Source: Intrasporangiaceae bacterium URHB0013 (GTDB lineage: Bacteria; Actinomycetota; Actinomycetes; Actinomycetales; Dermatophilaceae). From it: a stretch of DNA of 64,000 nt. The position numbers were made by a program, and so were the translations under genes. How positions within the stretch are numbered: the stretch's first letter is position 1; each line of letters starts with the position of its first letter. Below the pieces are notes generated by a model. It saw nothing but the letters and a program-made list of their open reading frames with translations. It was not told the origin of the DNA and searched no databases. Of the stretch, positions 1 through 8,499 are shown piece after piece. The stretch is taken from assembly GCA_000620545.1 (NCBI GenBank), contig KK211150.1, positions 601,423 to 665,422 of the forward strand, given 5' to 3'.

Positions 1-13
1 AGGAGGTGGACCG

Positions 14-457
14 ATGAGCATCGCCCGGTCCCTGTCGTCCCTCGTCGGTGGGCTCCTCCTCGCCGTCGCCGTCACCGGCTGCACGGCCGAGGCCGAGGAG
101 CCCTCGACGGACCCCCCGGCCGTGGTGGAGGACGTTCCCGGCAGCGAGGTCAAGTCCGTGAAGCTGCGCCCGGATGCCGCTGAGGCCGTCGGCATCCGCA
201 CGGCGGCAGTGGCCATGGGCGGGGCGGGCGGCCGGCTCACGATCCCGTATGCCGCCGTCGTCTACTACCTGGACGGGACGACCTGGGCCTACACGGAGAC
301 CGACCCCCACACGTTCCAGCGCGCCCCGATCACGGTGGCCTCGATCGCCGGCGACGTCGCCACGCTCTCGGCCGGCCCCGCGGTCGGCACCCCCGTCGTG
401 GTCGTCGGCGCCCCCGAGGTCTTCGGTGCGGAGCTGGAGATAGACGGTGAGCAGTGA
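14..457 (+). CDS. RND efflux mini-adaptor lipoprotein
   Basis: A 147-residue exported lipoprotein, probably the adaptor partner of the RND pump that follows. Residues 1-22 are a signal peptide and Cys23 is the lipidated residue of the lipobox (VTGC). The mature part, about 124 residues, resembles only the barrel and membrane-proximal end of CusB/HlyD-type adaptors: an opening like LRPDAAEAVGIRTAAV, then IPYAAVVYYLDGTTWAY, then a closing VVVVGAPEVFGAELEI. The lipoyl and alpha-hairpin domains of a usual adaptor of about 400 residues are absent. This is not a truncation, because AGGAGG at 1-6 stands 7 nt before the ATG and the signal peptide is intact. The stop overlaps the permease start (GTGA), so the two are translationally coupled. 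The family call is inference from short similarities. Confidence 0.7.
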   Translation: MSIARSLSSLVGGLLLAVAVTGCTAEAEEPSTDPPAVVEDVPGSEVKSVKLRPDAAEAVGIRTAAVAMGGAGGRLTIPYAAVVYYLDGTTWAYTETDPHTFQRAPITVASIAGDVATLSAGPAVGTPVVVVGAPEVFGAELEIDGEQ

Positions 458-3400
458 GACCCCGACGCTCTCCCATCGCCTGGATCGTCCGGACCAGCCT
501 CAACCTGCGCTTCCTCGTCGTGGCGGCCTCGGTGGCGCTGATGGTCATCGGCATCACCTCGCTGCCACGGATGCGGGTCGACGTCTTCCCCGAGTTCGCG
601 CCGCCGCGCGTCGTGATCCAGACCGCGAGCGTCGGACTGTCCACATCTGACGTCGAGGAGCTCGTCACCGTCCCGCTCGAGCAGGGGCTCAACGGGCTCC
701 AGGGCCTCGAGGACATGCGGTCCCGGTCGGTTCCCCAGCTCTCGTCGATCGAGCTGCTCTTCTCGGCCGACACGGACCTGCTCCACGCCCGTCAGCTCGT
801 GCAGGAGCGGCTCGCGATCGTCTCGCCGAGCCTGCCGACGTGGGCCGCGCCTCCGGTCATCCTGGCACCGGTCTCGGCCACGGGCCGCGCCATGCAGATC
901 GGGATGACCTCCTCGAAGCAGTCCATCATCCAGATGTCGATGGCCGCCTACTGGAACATCCGGGCCCGTCTGCTCCAGGTGCCGGGGGTGGCCAACGTCG
1001 CGATCTGGAACGAGCGCCTCCAGCTCATGACGGTGCAGGCCGAACCGGCCCTCATGGCCGGGCGCGACGTCAGCCTCGACCAGGTGATGGAGACGACCGC
1101 GGCCGCTGTCGACTCGGGCCTGCTCCGGTTCTCGACGGGAAGCGTCATCGGCACGGGCGGGATGATCGAGTCGCAGAACCAGCGCATGCCGATCCGCAAC
1201 GTTCTGCCCATCGTGACGCCCGCGGACCTGGCCGAGGTCCCGATCGACGGGGCCGCCGCGCCGACGACGCTCGGCGACGTCGCCACGGTCGCCGAGGACC
1301 ACCAGCCGCTCATCGGGAGCGCCGTGGTCAACGGCGCCCCGGGTGTGCTCCTCGTCGTCGAGAAGCTTCCCTGGGCCAACACCATCGACCTCACCGCCGG
1401 GGTCGAGCGGGCCATCGACGAGCTGAAGCCGGGGCTGCCTGACGTCGTCTTCGACACCCACGTCTTCCAGCAGGCCGACTTCGTCAAGCTCGCGATCTCC
1501 AACCTCTCCCAGGCCCTGCTCCTCGGCTTCCTCCTGGTCGTCGTCATCCTCATGCTCTTCCTCTTCGAGTGGCGGGTGGCGCTGATCAGCCTCCTGACCA
1601 TCCCACTGTCACTCGTGGTGACGATGCTCGTCCTCCACTGGCGCGAGGCCACGATCAACACGATGACGCTGGCCGGTCTCGTCATCGCGCTCGGCGCGGT
1701 GGTCGACGACGCGATCATCGACGCCGAGAACATCGTGAGGAGGCTGAGGGAGTCGAGGCTCGCCGGCAGCGACGAGCCGGTGGCCTCGGTCATCCTGCGC
1801 GCCTCGCTCGAGGTGCGCAGTCCCATCGTCTACGCGACGTTCATCATCGTCGCGGCCTCGCTCCCGGTCTTCCTGCTGACCGGCTTGACGGGTGCCTTCT
1901 TCCGCCCGTTGGCCGTGTCCTACACGCTCGCCATCGTCGCGTCGATGCTCGTCGCCCTGACGCTGACGCCCGCCCTCTGTCTCATCCTCCTGCGCAAGGC
2001 GCCGATCGAGCGGCGCACGTCCCCGCTCGTCACCTGGCTGCAACGGCACTACTCCGCCGCCCTGCACCGCATCGCGGCCCGGCCGCGACGCGTCTACGCC
2101 ACGGCGGTCGTGGTGACCCTCCTCGGGCTGGGTGTGGGCACGGGGCTCGGGCAGAGCCTCTTCCCCGCCTTCCAGGAGCGGGACTTCCTCATGCACTGGG
2201 TCGGCATCCCCGGGACGTCGGTCGAGGAGACCGAACGCACGACGACCGCAGTCAGCAAGGAGATCCTCGCGGTGCCGGGGGTGCGCAGCTTCGGCGCGCA
2301 CATCGGCCAGGCCCTGCTCGGCGAGGAGGTCTTCGGGGTCAACTTCGGTGAGAACTGGATCAGTCTCTCCCCCGACGCCGACTACACGGCTGCTCGCGAG
2401 CAGATCGACGAGATCGCCGCGAAGTACCCGGGACTCTTCGCCGAGGTGCAGACCTATCTCGACGAGCGCGTCGAGGAGGTCCTCACGGGCGGCAAGGAGC
2501 CCATCATCGTGCGCGTCTACGGCCAGGACCTCGAGGTGCTGCGCGAGAAGTCGGACGAGATCCTCGACCTCATCGCCTCGGTCCCGGGCGTCGCCGATGC
2601 CCACACGGACATCTCGACGGACATCCCTCAGATCAACGTCGAGGTCAAGCTGGACGCGGCCGAGAAGCTGGGCCTCAAGCCGGGCGACGTGCGCCGAGCG
2701 GCCGCGACGATGGTGGCCGGTGAGGAGGTCGGTGACATCTTCCGGTCCGGCCGCGCCTACGACGTCGTCGTCTGGGGCACTCCCCAGAGCCGTGGCGACC
2801 TGACCGCCCTCCAGAGGCTCCCCATCGACACGCCGTCCGGGGCGAAGGTCCCGCTGAGTGCCGTGGCCACCGTCGCCGTCGCGCCCAACCCCAACGCCAT
2901 CGAGCGCCAGGGCGACTCGCGCCGGCTCGACGTCGGCGCGTCGGTCGAGGGCCGCGACCTCGCGTCGGTGGTCAACGACATCAACGCCAAGCTGAAGGGC
3001 GTCCAGTACCCCCTCGGGTACCACGCAGAGGTGCTCGGTGAGTACAAGGAGCTCCAGTCGGCACAGAGCCGACTCGTGGTGTCGGCGCTCGTGGCCGCGG
3101 TGCTCATCCTGCTGCTGCTGCAGGCGTCGTTCCGCAGCTGGAGGCTGGCCGCCCTCGTGTTCCTCACGCTGCCCATGGCACTCGTCGGTGGGGTCCTCGC
3201 CGCGCGCCTCGCCGGGGGAGTGCTCTCGCTGGGGTCACTCGTCGGCTTCTTCACCGTCTTCGGGATCGCGGCGCGCAACAGCATCCTGCTCATCAACCAC
3301 TGCCAGCACCTCGAGGAGGTGGAGGGGGAGGAGTTCGGCGTCGCCCTCGTCGTCCGGGGAGCTCGCGAGCGGCTCGCGCCGATCCTCATGACGACGCTCG

Positions 3401-3645
3401 CCACGGGACTGGCCCTGGTGCCGCTCGTCGTCCTGGGCCAGCGGCCCGGCCACGAGATCGAGCACCCGCTGGCGGTCGTGATCCTCGGCGGCCTCGTGAC
3501 CTCGACGCTCCTCAGCCTGTTCGTCGTGCCGTCGCTCTACCTCCGGTTCCACCGATCGCCCAAGGGCCCACAGGCACCCGAGTCACCCGAGTCGCCCGGA
3601 TCCCCGGGGTCGCCGCAGGCCGCGCCCGACGGTCTGCCCGTGTGA
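454..3645 (+). CDS. RND efflux transporter permease, CusA/CzcA-like
   Basis: A 1063-residue, proton-driven inner-membrane pump of the resistance-nodulation-division superfamily. It has the full-length two-fold repeat: a first membrane helix at about residues 15-35, a large extracytoplasmic loop, a helix bundle around 345-520, a second loop, and a second bundle around 865-1030. The segment GAVVDDAIIDAENI near residues 413-427 matches the TM4 proton-relay motif of heavy-metal-type RND permeases. VDVFPEFAPPRV near residue 45 is also typical. The GTG start overlaps the adaptor stop by 4 nt. The last 30 residues are a Pro/Ser-rich tail (PESPESPGSPGSP). The substrate cannot be read from the sequence; metal export is the family precedent, but drugs or lipids are possible. 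Confidence 0.87.
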   Translation: MRPRRSPIAWIVRTSLNLRFLVVAASVALMVIGITSLPRMRVDVFPEFAPPRVVIQTASVGLSTSDVEELVTVPLEQGLNGLQGLEDMRSRSVPQLSSIELLFSADTDLLHARQLVQERLAIVSPSLPTWAAPPVILAPVSATGRAMQIGMTSSKQSIIQMSMAAYWNIRARLLQVPGVANVAIWNERLQLMTVQAEPALMAGRDVSLDQVMETTAAAVDSGLLRFSTGSVIGTGGMIESQNQRMPIRNVLPIVTPADLAEVPIDGAAAPTTLGDVATVAEDHQPLIGSAVVNGAPGVLLVVEKLPWANTIDLTAGVERAIDELKPGLPDVVFDTHVFQQADFVKLAISNLSQALLLGFLLVVVILMLFLFEWRVALISLLTIPLSLVVTMLVLHWREATINTMTLAGLVIALGAVVDDAIIDAENIVRRLRESRLAGSDEPVASVILRASLEVRSPIVYATFIIVAASLPVFLLTGLTGAFFRPLAVSYTLAIVASMLVALTLTPALCLILLRKAPIERRTSPLVTWLQRHYSAALHRIAARPRRVYATAVVVTLLGLGVGTGLGQSLFPAFQERDFLMHWVGIPGTSVEETERTTTAVSKEILAVPGVRSFGAHIGQALLGEEVFGVNFGENWISLSPDADYTAAREQIDEIAAKYPGLFAEVQTYLDERVEEVLTGGKEPIIVRVYGQDLEVLREKSDEILDLIASVPGVADAHTDISTDIPQINVEVKLDAAEKLGLKPGDVRRAAATMVAGEEVGDIFRSGRAYDVVVWGTPQSRGDLTALQRLPIDTPSGAKVPLSAVATVAVAPNPNAIERQGDSRRLDVGASVEGRDLASVVNDINAKLKGVQYPLGYHAEVLGEYKELQSAQSRLVVSALVAAVLILLLLQASFRSWRLAALVFLTLPMALVGGVLAARLAGGVLSLGSLVGFFTVFGIAARNSILLINHCQHLEEVEGEEFGVALVVRGARERLAPILMTTLATGLALVPLVVLGQRPGHEIEHPLAVVILGGLVTSTLLSLFVVPSLYLRFHRSPKGPQAPESPESPGSPGSPQAAPDGLPV

Positions 3646-3658
3646 CGACTCCACCGGC

Positions 3659-4675
3659 TCAGGCGTCCGGGTACCCGTTGGGGTTGGCGCTCTGCCAACG
3701 CCACTGGTCGACGCACATGTCCTCGATCGTGCGCTCCGCGCGCCACCCGAGCTCGGCGTGCGCTCGCGACGGGTCGGCGAACGACTCGGGCAGGTCGCCC
3801 GCGCGACGCCCGACGACCTCGTAGGGCAGCTCGCGCCCGATGGCGGACTCGAACGCGTGAAGCACCTCCAGGACGCTCGTGCCGTGACCCGTGCCGAGGT
3901 TCCAGGTCGAGATCGGGTCGTCGACCTTGCCCAGCCGGTCCAGCGCGGCGAGGTGGCCGGCTGCGAGGTCCTCGACGTGGATGTAGTCGCGCAGGGGCGT
4001 GCCGTCGGGCGTGGGGTAGTCGTCGCCGAAGACGAGCAGCTTGTCGCGGCGGCCCACCGCGACCTGGGCGATGAACGGCATGAGGTTGTTGGGAATGCCC
4101 TGTGGGTCCTCGCCGATGGTGCCGCTCGCGTGGGCGCCGACCGGGTTGAAGTAGCGCAGCAATGCGATTCGCAGCGACGGGTCCGCCGCGGCGACGTCGC
4201 GCAGGATCTGCTCGATCATGACCTTGGTCCAGCCGTACGGGTTGGTCGCCGCCGTCGGCATGTCCTCGGTCAGGGGCGGGCTGTTGTGGCCGTAGACCGT
4301 GGCCGAGCTGCTGAACACGAGCTTCGTGACACCGTGGAGACGCATCGCGCGCACGAGGGAGAAGGTCGAGACGAGGTTGTTCTCGTAGTACTCGAGCGGC
4401 AGCTCGACGCTCTCGCCGACGGCCTTGAGACCGGCGAAGTGGATGACCGCGTCGATCTTCTCGTTGGCGAAGAGGTGCTCGGTCTTGTCGTGGTCGCGCA
4501 GGTCGAAGGAGCGCACCTCGAGGTGCGTCCCGGTCAGCGCCTCGAGACGGTTGACCACCGTCGGCTTGCTGTTGCCGAAGTTGTCGACGATGAGCACCTC
4601 GTGCCCGGCCGCGACGAGCTGGACCACCGTGTGCGAGCCGATGTAGCCGGCCCCGCCGCTGACGAGTACGCGCAT
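3659..4675 (-). CDS. galE: UDP-glucose 4-epimerase
   Basis: This enzyme interconverts UDP-glucose and UDP-galactose for the Leloir pathway and for envelope sugars. The 338-residue protein has the usual length. Its N-terminus carries the NAD-binding GGAGYIGSHT motif (residues 8-17), followed by the active-site pair SSSATVYG and YGWTK (Ser/Thr and YxxxK of the extended SDR family). The C-terminal part has NLGTGHGTSVLEVL and GRRAGDLPESFAD, typical of GalE. It converges on the RND gene, with only 13 bp between the stops. A TAGGGT hexamer ends 6 nt before the ATG, which suggests a leaderless transcript. Confidence 0.95.
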   Translation of the reverse strand: MRVLVSGGAGYIGSHTVVQLVAAGHEVLIVDNFGNSKPTVVNRLEALTGTHLEVRSFDLRDHDKTEHLFANEKIDAVIHFAGLKAVGESVELPLEYYENNLVSTFSLVRAMRLHGVTKLVFSSSATVYGHNSPPLTEDMPTAATNPYGWTKVMIEQILRDVAAADPSLRIALLRYFNPVGAHASGTIGEDPQGIPNNLMPFIAQVAVGRRDKLLVFGDDYPTPDGTPLRDYIHVEDLAAGHLAALDRLGKVDDPISTWNLGTGHGTSVLEVLHAFESAIGRELPYEVVGRRAGDLPESFADPSRAHAELGWRAERTIEDMCVDQWRWQSANPNGYPDA

Positions 4676-4681
4676 GACGTC

Positions 4682-4687
4682 ACCCTA
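4682..4687 (-). promoter_or_regulatory. -10 hexamer of galE (leaderless geometry)
   Basis: Read on the minus strand, TAGGGT is followed by 6 nt (gacgtc) and then the galE ATG at 4675. No Shine-Dalgarno sequence is visible. The same spacing recurs at about a dozen genes in the window. Confidence 0.5.
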
Positions 4688-4725
4688 TCGATCTGCTCGG
4701 CGGCGCCCGGGTGCCCGGCAGCGGG

Positions 4726-5622
4726 TCAGACCAGGGTCAGCCCGGCGATCGCAGCGAGGTAGAGCGCGACGGGCGTCACGACGAGGAGGGCCGACCCGGC
4801 ATACATCATCGTGGCGACGACGGGGGTCGGCAGACCCGCGATCCGCTCGGCGTCGAGCAGTCCGATGCGCGCGGCGGCGACGCGGGTGCTGTCGGCCATC
4901 GCCATGGCGCCCGCGGGTCTGGGTCCGCCGGCCATGGCGACGATGGCGCGACCGGTGTTGACGGCGCCGGCGTGCCGGACGGCGGCCCGGTCGGCCAGCA
5001 CCTCGATGAGCAGGTGCACCTCGCGCAGGGCCGCGTCGCAGCGCAGGAAGCCGGGCATCGCCTCGTGGACCACGGTGAAGAACTCCATGACGAGGTCGTG
5101 CCGGGCGCCGAGGTGGGCTCGCTCGTGCGCGACCACCGCAGCCAGCTCCTCGGAACCCAGCCGCTCGAGGGTGCCCTGCGTCAGGACGACCCGACGGCGG
5201 ACGCCCGGGACGCAGTAAGCGGTCGGGGTCGTGTGCTCGAGGACTCGCAGGTGCCGGTCGGCGCCCTCGCCGGCGACGCCGAGCAGGTCGACGAGCTCGC
5301 GGTGGCGCCGACGCGCTGCGCGCAGGTTGCGCCCGACCCGGTCGCCGGAGAGCAGCAACCGGACGGCCACGACACCGCTCAGCACTGCGGCGAGCGCGAG
5401 TGTCGGCCAGCCGTCGGCGACACGGACCTGCCGGCCGAGCAGTGCAGGCAGCGCCGCCGGGGCGGCGAGCAGCGCGGCGAGCACGGCGGCCACCGCCGTC
5501 GCCTGCCAGAGCACCAGGGCGGCGCGCGGGGCCCGACGCAGGCTGGTGGCCCGCGAGAGGGCGCGCGGCACCGGCCAGGCGAGGAGCACCGCCAGGACGA
5601 CGAGTGCCGCGACGAGGACCAC
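4726..5622 (-). CDS. M56-family membrane metallopeptidase (BlaR1-like)
   Basis: A 298-residue integral membrane protein with hydrophobic segments near residues 1-20, 35-60, 75-95 and at the C-terminus. In the middle is the zinc-protease motif HERAH within AVVAHERAHLGARHDL, with a following Glu-containing helix, as in M56 (BlaR1/MecR1) peptidases. It lacks the C-terminal penicillin-binding sensor domain of classical BlaR1. It is encoded 3 nt after the BlaI-type repressor stop, and the start is GTG. By family precedent such proteases signal to or cleave the partner repressor. The inducing signal here is unknown, and a beta-lactam need not be the ligand. Confidence 0.85.
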   Translation of the reverse strand: MVLVAALVVLAVLLAWPVPRALSRATSLRRAPRAALVLWQATAVAAVLAALLAAPAALPALLGRQVRVADGWPTLALAAVLSGVVAVRLLLSGDRVGRNLRAARRRHRELVDLLGVAGEGADRHLRVLEHTTPTAYCVPGVRRRVVLTQGTLERLGSEELAAVVAHERAHLGARHDLVMEFFTVVHEAMPGFLRCDAALREVHLLIEVLADRAAVRHAGAVNTGRAIVAMAGGPRPAGAMAMADSTRVAAARIGLLDAERIAGLPTPVVATMMYAGSALLVVTPVALYLAAIAGLTLV

Positions 5623-5625
5623 GTC

Positions 5626-6081
5626 TCAGGCTCGGCCGGAACCGGCGCCGGGGCTCGCGCCGGGACTCGCGCCGCCACGCGCGCCGGCACTGCGGGACTC
5701 GAGCTCGGCCAGGGCCGCCTTGAGCTCGTCGATCTCCTCCGGCGTCGACTCGTCGAGGAAGTGCAGCAGCGCCGAGCGACGCGTGTCGCCGGCGAGCTCG
5801 CCGAGGGTGTGGTGGAGCGACTCGGACGTCAGCTCTGCGCGGGTCGAGGCCGGTGTGTAGCGCCAGGCGCGGCCGTCGCGCTCACGGTTGACGAGGTCCT
5901 TCTTCGCCATCCGGTCGAGGACGGTCATGAGCGTCGTGTAGGCGAGGCCCCGCTGGACGCCGATCGCGTCGTGGACCTCGCGGACGGTGCGGCCCTCGGG
6001 GTGCGCCTCGGTCGTGCTCCACAGCTCGTCCATGACGGCGCGCTCGAGGTCGCCGAGTCGGTTGCGGGGGGTGCTGGGCAT
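5626..6081 (-). CDS. BlaI/MecI-family transcriptional repressor
   Basis: A winged-helix repressor of 151 residues. The start chosen is the ATG encoding MPSTPRNRLGDLERAVMDEL, which matches the family N-terminus; an upstream in-frame start would add an unlikely Pro-rich leader. The DNA-binding part includes VREVHDAIG and AYTTLMTVLDRMAKKDLV, and the dimerisation part includes LLHFLDESTPEEIDELKAAL. The C-terminus is a short Gly/Ala/Ser-rich tail. It forms an operon with the M56 protease. A 17-bp dyad at 6153-6169, about 70 bp upstream, is the likely autoregulatory operator. Nearly the same dyad lies before the small gene at 58719. Confidence 0.9.
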   Translation of the reverse strand: MPSTPRNRLGDLERAVMDELWSTTEAHPEGRTVREVHDAIGVQRGLAYTTLMTVLDRMAKKDLVNRERDGRAWRYTPASTRAELTSESLHHTLGELAGDTRRSALLHFLDESTPEEIDELKAALAELESRSAGARGGASPGASPGAGSGRA

Positions 6082-6152
6082 GGCGGTCCGATCTACCGAC
6101 CGATGCGGACGGCTTCCTGTGGGTGGGCGCCAGGGTCCTGGCGGTGACACCA

Positions 6153-6169
6153 AACTACCTGACGTAGTA
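6153..6169 (-). promoter_or_regulatory. BlaI-type operator of the blaI-M56 operon
   Basis: Read on the minus strand the site is TACTACGTCAGGTAGTT, an interrupted palindrome with ACTAC and GTAGT half-sites separated by 5 bp. It has the architecture of known BlaI/MecI operators (TAC/GTA dyads). It probably overlaps the -10 region (TAGTTT) of the blaI promoter. It matches the site at 58683-58699 at 15 of 17 positions. Confidence 0.7.
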
Positions 6170-6280
6170 GATGCTACCCGGTGTGACCCGTCCGACCGGC
6201 CACCCGGTCCAGGCGGGGGAGTGGCGCCGGTCACGGAGGCCGGCGTTGACAGGCAGCCGCGTCGCTGCGTTACTCACGAG

Positions 6281-6646
6281 GTGACCGATCTCGACCTCGT
6301 CGTCGACCCCGCATCGCACGAGGCGCCCTTCGAGCAGGTGCGCGGACAGGTGGAGGCTCTCATCCGCAGTGGCCGCCTCGTGCCGGGCGACCGCCTTCCC
6401 ACCGTGCGCGCCCTCGCCACCGACCTCGGTCTGGCGGCCAACACCGTTGCGCGGGCGTACAAGGAGCTGGAGGCGGCGGGTCTCGTCGAGACGCGGAGCC
6501 GCGCCGGCACGGTCGTGGCGTCGGGTGAGCATGCGGCTGCGGCGGCGCTCGGTGTGCTCGCGGCGCGCTACGTCGCGGCTGCGCGGGGCGCCGGCATCAC
6601 CGATGCGGCAGCGGTCGAGATCGTCCTGCGGGCCCAGCGCGGCTGA
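6281..6646 (+). CDS. GntR-family regulator, YtrA subfamily
   Basis: A 121-residue DNA-binding protein with the GntR winged helix: EQVRGQVEALIRSGRLVPGD, LPTVRALATDLGLAANTVARAYKELE and LVETRSRAGTVV. Only about 45 residues follow, the short C-terminal arm of YtrA-type members, which often control ABC transporters. GTG at 6281 is chosen because the protein aligns from there; longer in-frame extensions run into the blaI promoter region. It diverges from blaI. No transporter gene lies directly downstream, so its target is not evident. Confidence 0.87.
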   Translation: MTDLDLVVDPASHEAPFEQVRGQVEALIRSGRLVPGDRLPTVRALATDLGLAANTVARAYKELEAAGLVETRSRAGTVVASGEHAAAAALGVLAARYVAAARGAGITDAAAVEIVLRAQRG

Positions 6647-6694
6647 GTCGCGCCGGGGCGGCAGCCGACCGAGCGCGTATGCCGTCTGGCCGCG

Positions 6695-6952
6695 TCAGGC
6701 GTGACGGGCCGGCTTGGTGCCGAGCGGGCTCGGCGCCTCGACCCGGGCCGAGCGGGCCGAGGGGGTCGAGGGGGTCGAGGGGGTCGACGCGGACGGGGTC
6801 GACGGCGCGGGCTGGCGCAGCGGGTGGAGGATTCGCGCGACCGTGACGCGGGGCGAGCGCTCGCGACGGGCTCGGCGACGGGGGTGGATCGGCCGGGCAG
6901 GCTGTTGGGGCCAGGCACCGGCGATACGAGCGGCCTGCGGAGGGATGCCCAT
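6695..6952 (-). CDS. small basic Pro/Ser-rich hypothetical protein
   Basis: An 85-residue reading frame of unknown function. It begins MGIPPQAARIAGAWPQQPAR, is rich in Arg and Pro, and contains a degenerate repeat STPSTPSTPS encoded by short tandem GGGGTCGAG units around 6760-6790. An AAGGAG ribosome-binding site lies 6 nt before the ATG, the main reason to accept it. Antisense frames of similar length overlap it, and the repeat could create open frames by chance. No membrane segment or known domain is seen. The remaining spacer at 6953-7076 holds nothing I recognise. Confidence 0.45.
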   Translation of the reverse strand: MGIPPQAARIAGAWPQQPARPIHPRRRARRERSPRVTVARILHPLRQPAPSTPSASTPSTPSTPSARSARVEAPSPLGTKPARHA

Positions 6953-7076
6953 GACGTGCTCCTTGCTCGGGTGCGGCGCGGGAGCGTCTGGCGCCTCCCA
7001 CGAGTCAGAGCCCCCGATGGGCGCGCTGATACCTCGCCACCGCGGTCATGGGCGCGCGGTGATCAGCGGCCCGCCC

Positions 7077-8396
7077 TCAGGTACTGGGCCGCTCGTCGAC
7101 GATGCGGCGGGCCTTGCCGATCGAGCGCTCGATCGAGCCCGGCTCGCGCACGTCGACGCGGCACGTCGTGCCGAGGCGCGCCTTGATCGTCGCCTCGAGC
7201 GTGCGCTCGATCTCCTCGGCGGCGCCGGCATCGAGCCGGGTGAGCGGCTCCACTAGCACCGTCAGCTCGACCATCCGGCCCGGCTGTGTCACCACGCACT
7301 GGAAGTACGGCGAGAGTCGCGCATCGGCGAGCACGTGCTCCTCGATCTGGGTCGGGAAGACGTTGACGCCACGGACGATCATCAGGTCGTCGGTGCGCCC
7401 GGTGACCTTCTCCATCCGCCGCATCGACGGGACGGCCGTGCCCGGCAGGAGCCGGGTCAGGTCCCGGGTCCGGTAGCGGATCACCGGCATGGCCTGCTTG
7501 GTCAGCGATGTGAGGACGAGCTCGCCGACCTCACCGTCGGGCAGCACCTCCTCCGTGATCGGGTCGATGACCTCGGGATAGAAGTGGTCCTCCCAGAGGT
7601 GCAGGCCGTCCTTCGTCGTCGCGGCCTCCTGCGCGACACCCGGTCCCATGACCTCCGACAGGCCGTAGATGTCGACGGCGTCCATGCCCGTGCGGCCTTC
7701 GATCTCCCGGCGCATCGACTCGGTCCAGGGCTCGGCGCCGAAGATCCCGACCTCCAGGCTCGTCGCGGCCGGGTCGATGCCCTCGCGCTCCATCTCGTCG
7801 AGCAGGCTGAGGAAGTAGCTCGGCGTCACCATGATGACGCGGGGCTGGAAGTCGCGGATGAGCTGAACCTGCCGCTCGGTCATGCCGCCGCTCACCGGTA
7901 CGACGGTCGCGCCGAGCCGCTCGACGCCGTAGTGCGCGCCGAGCCCGCCGGTGAACAGCCCGTAGCCGTAGGCGACGTGGACGACGTCGCCGGGGTGCCC
8001 TCCGGCGAGACGGATCGAGCGGGCCATGAGGTCCGCCCACGTGTCGATGTCGGCCTTCGTGTAGCCCACCACGGTCGGACGGCCCGTGGTCCCCGAGCTC
8101 GCGTGCACGCGTACGACCTGTTCGCGTGGCACGGCGAACATCCCGAAGGGGTAGTTGGCCCGCAGGTCCGCCTTGGTCGTGAACGGCAGAGCCCTGACGT
8201 CCTCGAGCGACCGGAGGTCGTCGGGGTGAAAACCGTTGGCCTCAAAGGCTGCTCGGTAGTGAGAGACGTTGTCGTATGCCGCCCGCACCGTGCGTTGCAG
8301 ACGCTCCAGCTGGGTGCGCCGCAGCTCGTCGACCTCGACGGTCGGGATCTCGTGGTCCGGCAGGGCCGGGCGGCTCTCGGGTGACTCCGTCGTCAT
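7077..8396 (-). CDS. paaK: phenylacetate-CoA ligase
   Basis: An AMP-forming ligase that activates phenylacetate to phenylacetyl-CoA, the entry step of aerobic phenylacetate catabolism. The 439-residue protein has the acyl-adenylate P-loop SSGTTGRPTVVGYT, the core motif YGLSEVMGPG and the hinge YRTRDLTRLL. The PaaK-type C-terminal domain begins near MIVRGVNVFPTQIEE. The start is the ATG of MTTESPESRP, with a CACAAT hexamer ending 6 nt upstream and no clear Shine-Dalgarno. It stands alone; paaI, paaH and paaN lie 5-9 kb away and the ring-epoxidase genes are not in the window. Confidence 0.93.
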   Translation of the reverse strand: MTTESPESRPALPDHEIPTVEVDELRRTQLERLQRTVRAAYDNVSHYRAAFEANGFHPDDLRSLEDVRALPFTTKADLRANYPFGMFAVPREQVVRVHASSGTTGRPTVVGYTKADIDTWADLMARSIRLAGGHPGDVVHVAYGYGLFTGGLGAHYGVERLGATVVPVSGGMTERQVQLIRDFQPRVIMVTPSYFLSLLDEMEREGIDPAATSLEVGIFGAEPWTESMRREIEGRTGMDAVDIYGLSEVMGPGVAQEAATTKDGLHLWEDHFYPEVIDPITEEVLPDGEVGELVLTSLTKQAMPVIRYRTRDLTRLLPGTAVPSMRRMEKVTGRTDDLMIVRGVNVFPTQIEEHVLADARLSPYFQCVVTQPGRMVELTVLVEPLTRLDAGAAEEIERTLEATIKARLGTTCRVDVREPGSIERSIGKARRIVDERPST

Positions 8397-8402
8397 GGCG
8401 CC

Positions 8403-8408
8403 ATTGTG
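8403..8408 (-). promoter_or_regulatory. -10 hexamer of paaK (leaderless geometry)
   Basis: CACAAT on the minus strand ends 6 nt before the paaK ATG at 8396. The likely -35 zone (about 8423-8431) falls inside the outer arm of the terminator hairpin at 8427-8494. Confidence 0.45.
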
Positions 8409-8426
8409 TCCCACCCCCTCCGCCGC

Positions 8427-8494
8427 AACACGCCGAGCAGAGGCCAACGCCCCACGGTCGCAACCGTGGGGCGTTGGCGGTTTCTCGGCGTGTT
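8427..8494 (-). terminator. Nested hairpin terminator of the amino-acid ABC operon
   Basis: Two stacked perfect stems: an outer 11-bp stem (8427-8437 with 8484-8494) and an inner 15-bp stem (8443-8457 with 8464-8478). They are separated by a symmetric 5-nt internal loop and closed by a 6-nt loop (tcgcaa). It begins just after the stop of the ATPase gene at 8500, so it most likely ends that transcript. It lacks a strong U-tract and could work from either side. Confidence 0.75.
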
Positions 8495-8499
8495 GCCGG

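Noticed and set aside
289-1461. Long minus-strand open frame of 390 codons opposite the RND permease gene
   Set aside because: It is antisense to a clearly conserved protein, is rich in Asp/Arg/His typical of reversed high-GC coding sequence, and has no ribosome-binding site.
4711-6147. Plus-strand open frame of 478 codons opposite the M56 and BlaI genes
   Set aside because: It is antisense to two proteins with clear motifs (HERAH, winged helix) and has a Gly/Arg/Asp-rich shadow composition.
6701-7256. Plus-strand frames of 161 and 180 codons in the spacer before paaK
   Set aside because: They run into the antisense of paaK, lack ribosome-binding sites and are Arg/Gly-rich; the minus-strand 85-codon frame has an AAGGAG site and is preferred.
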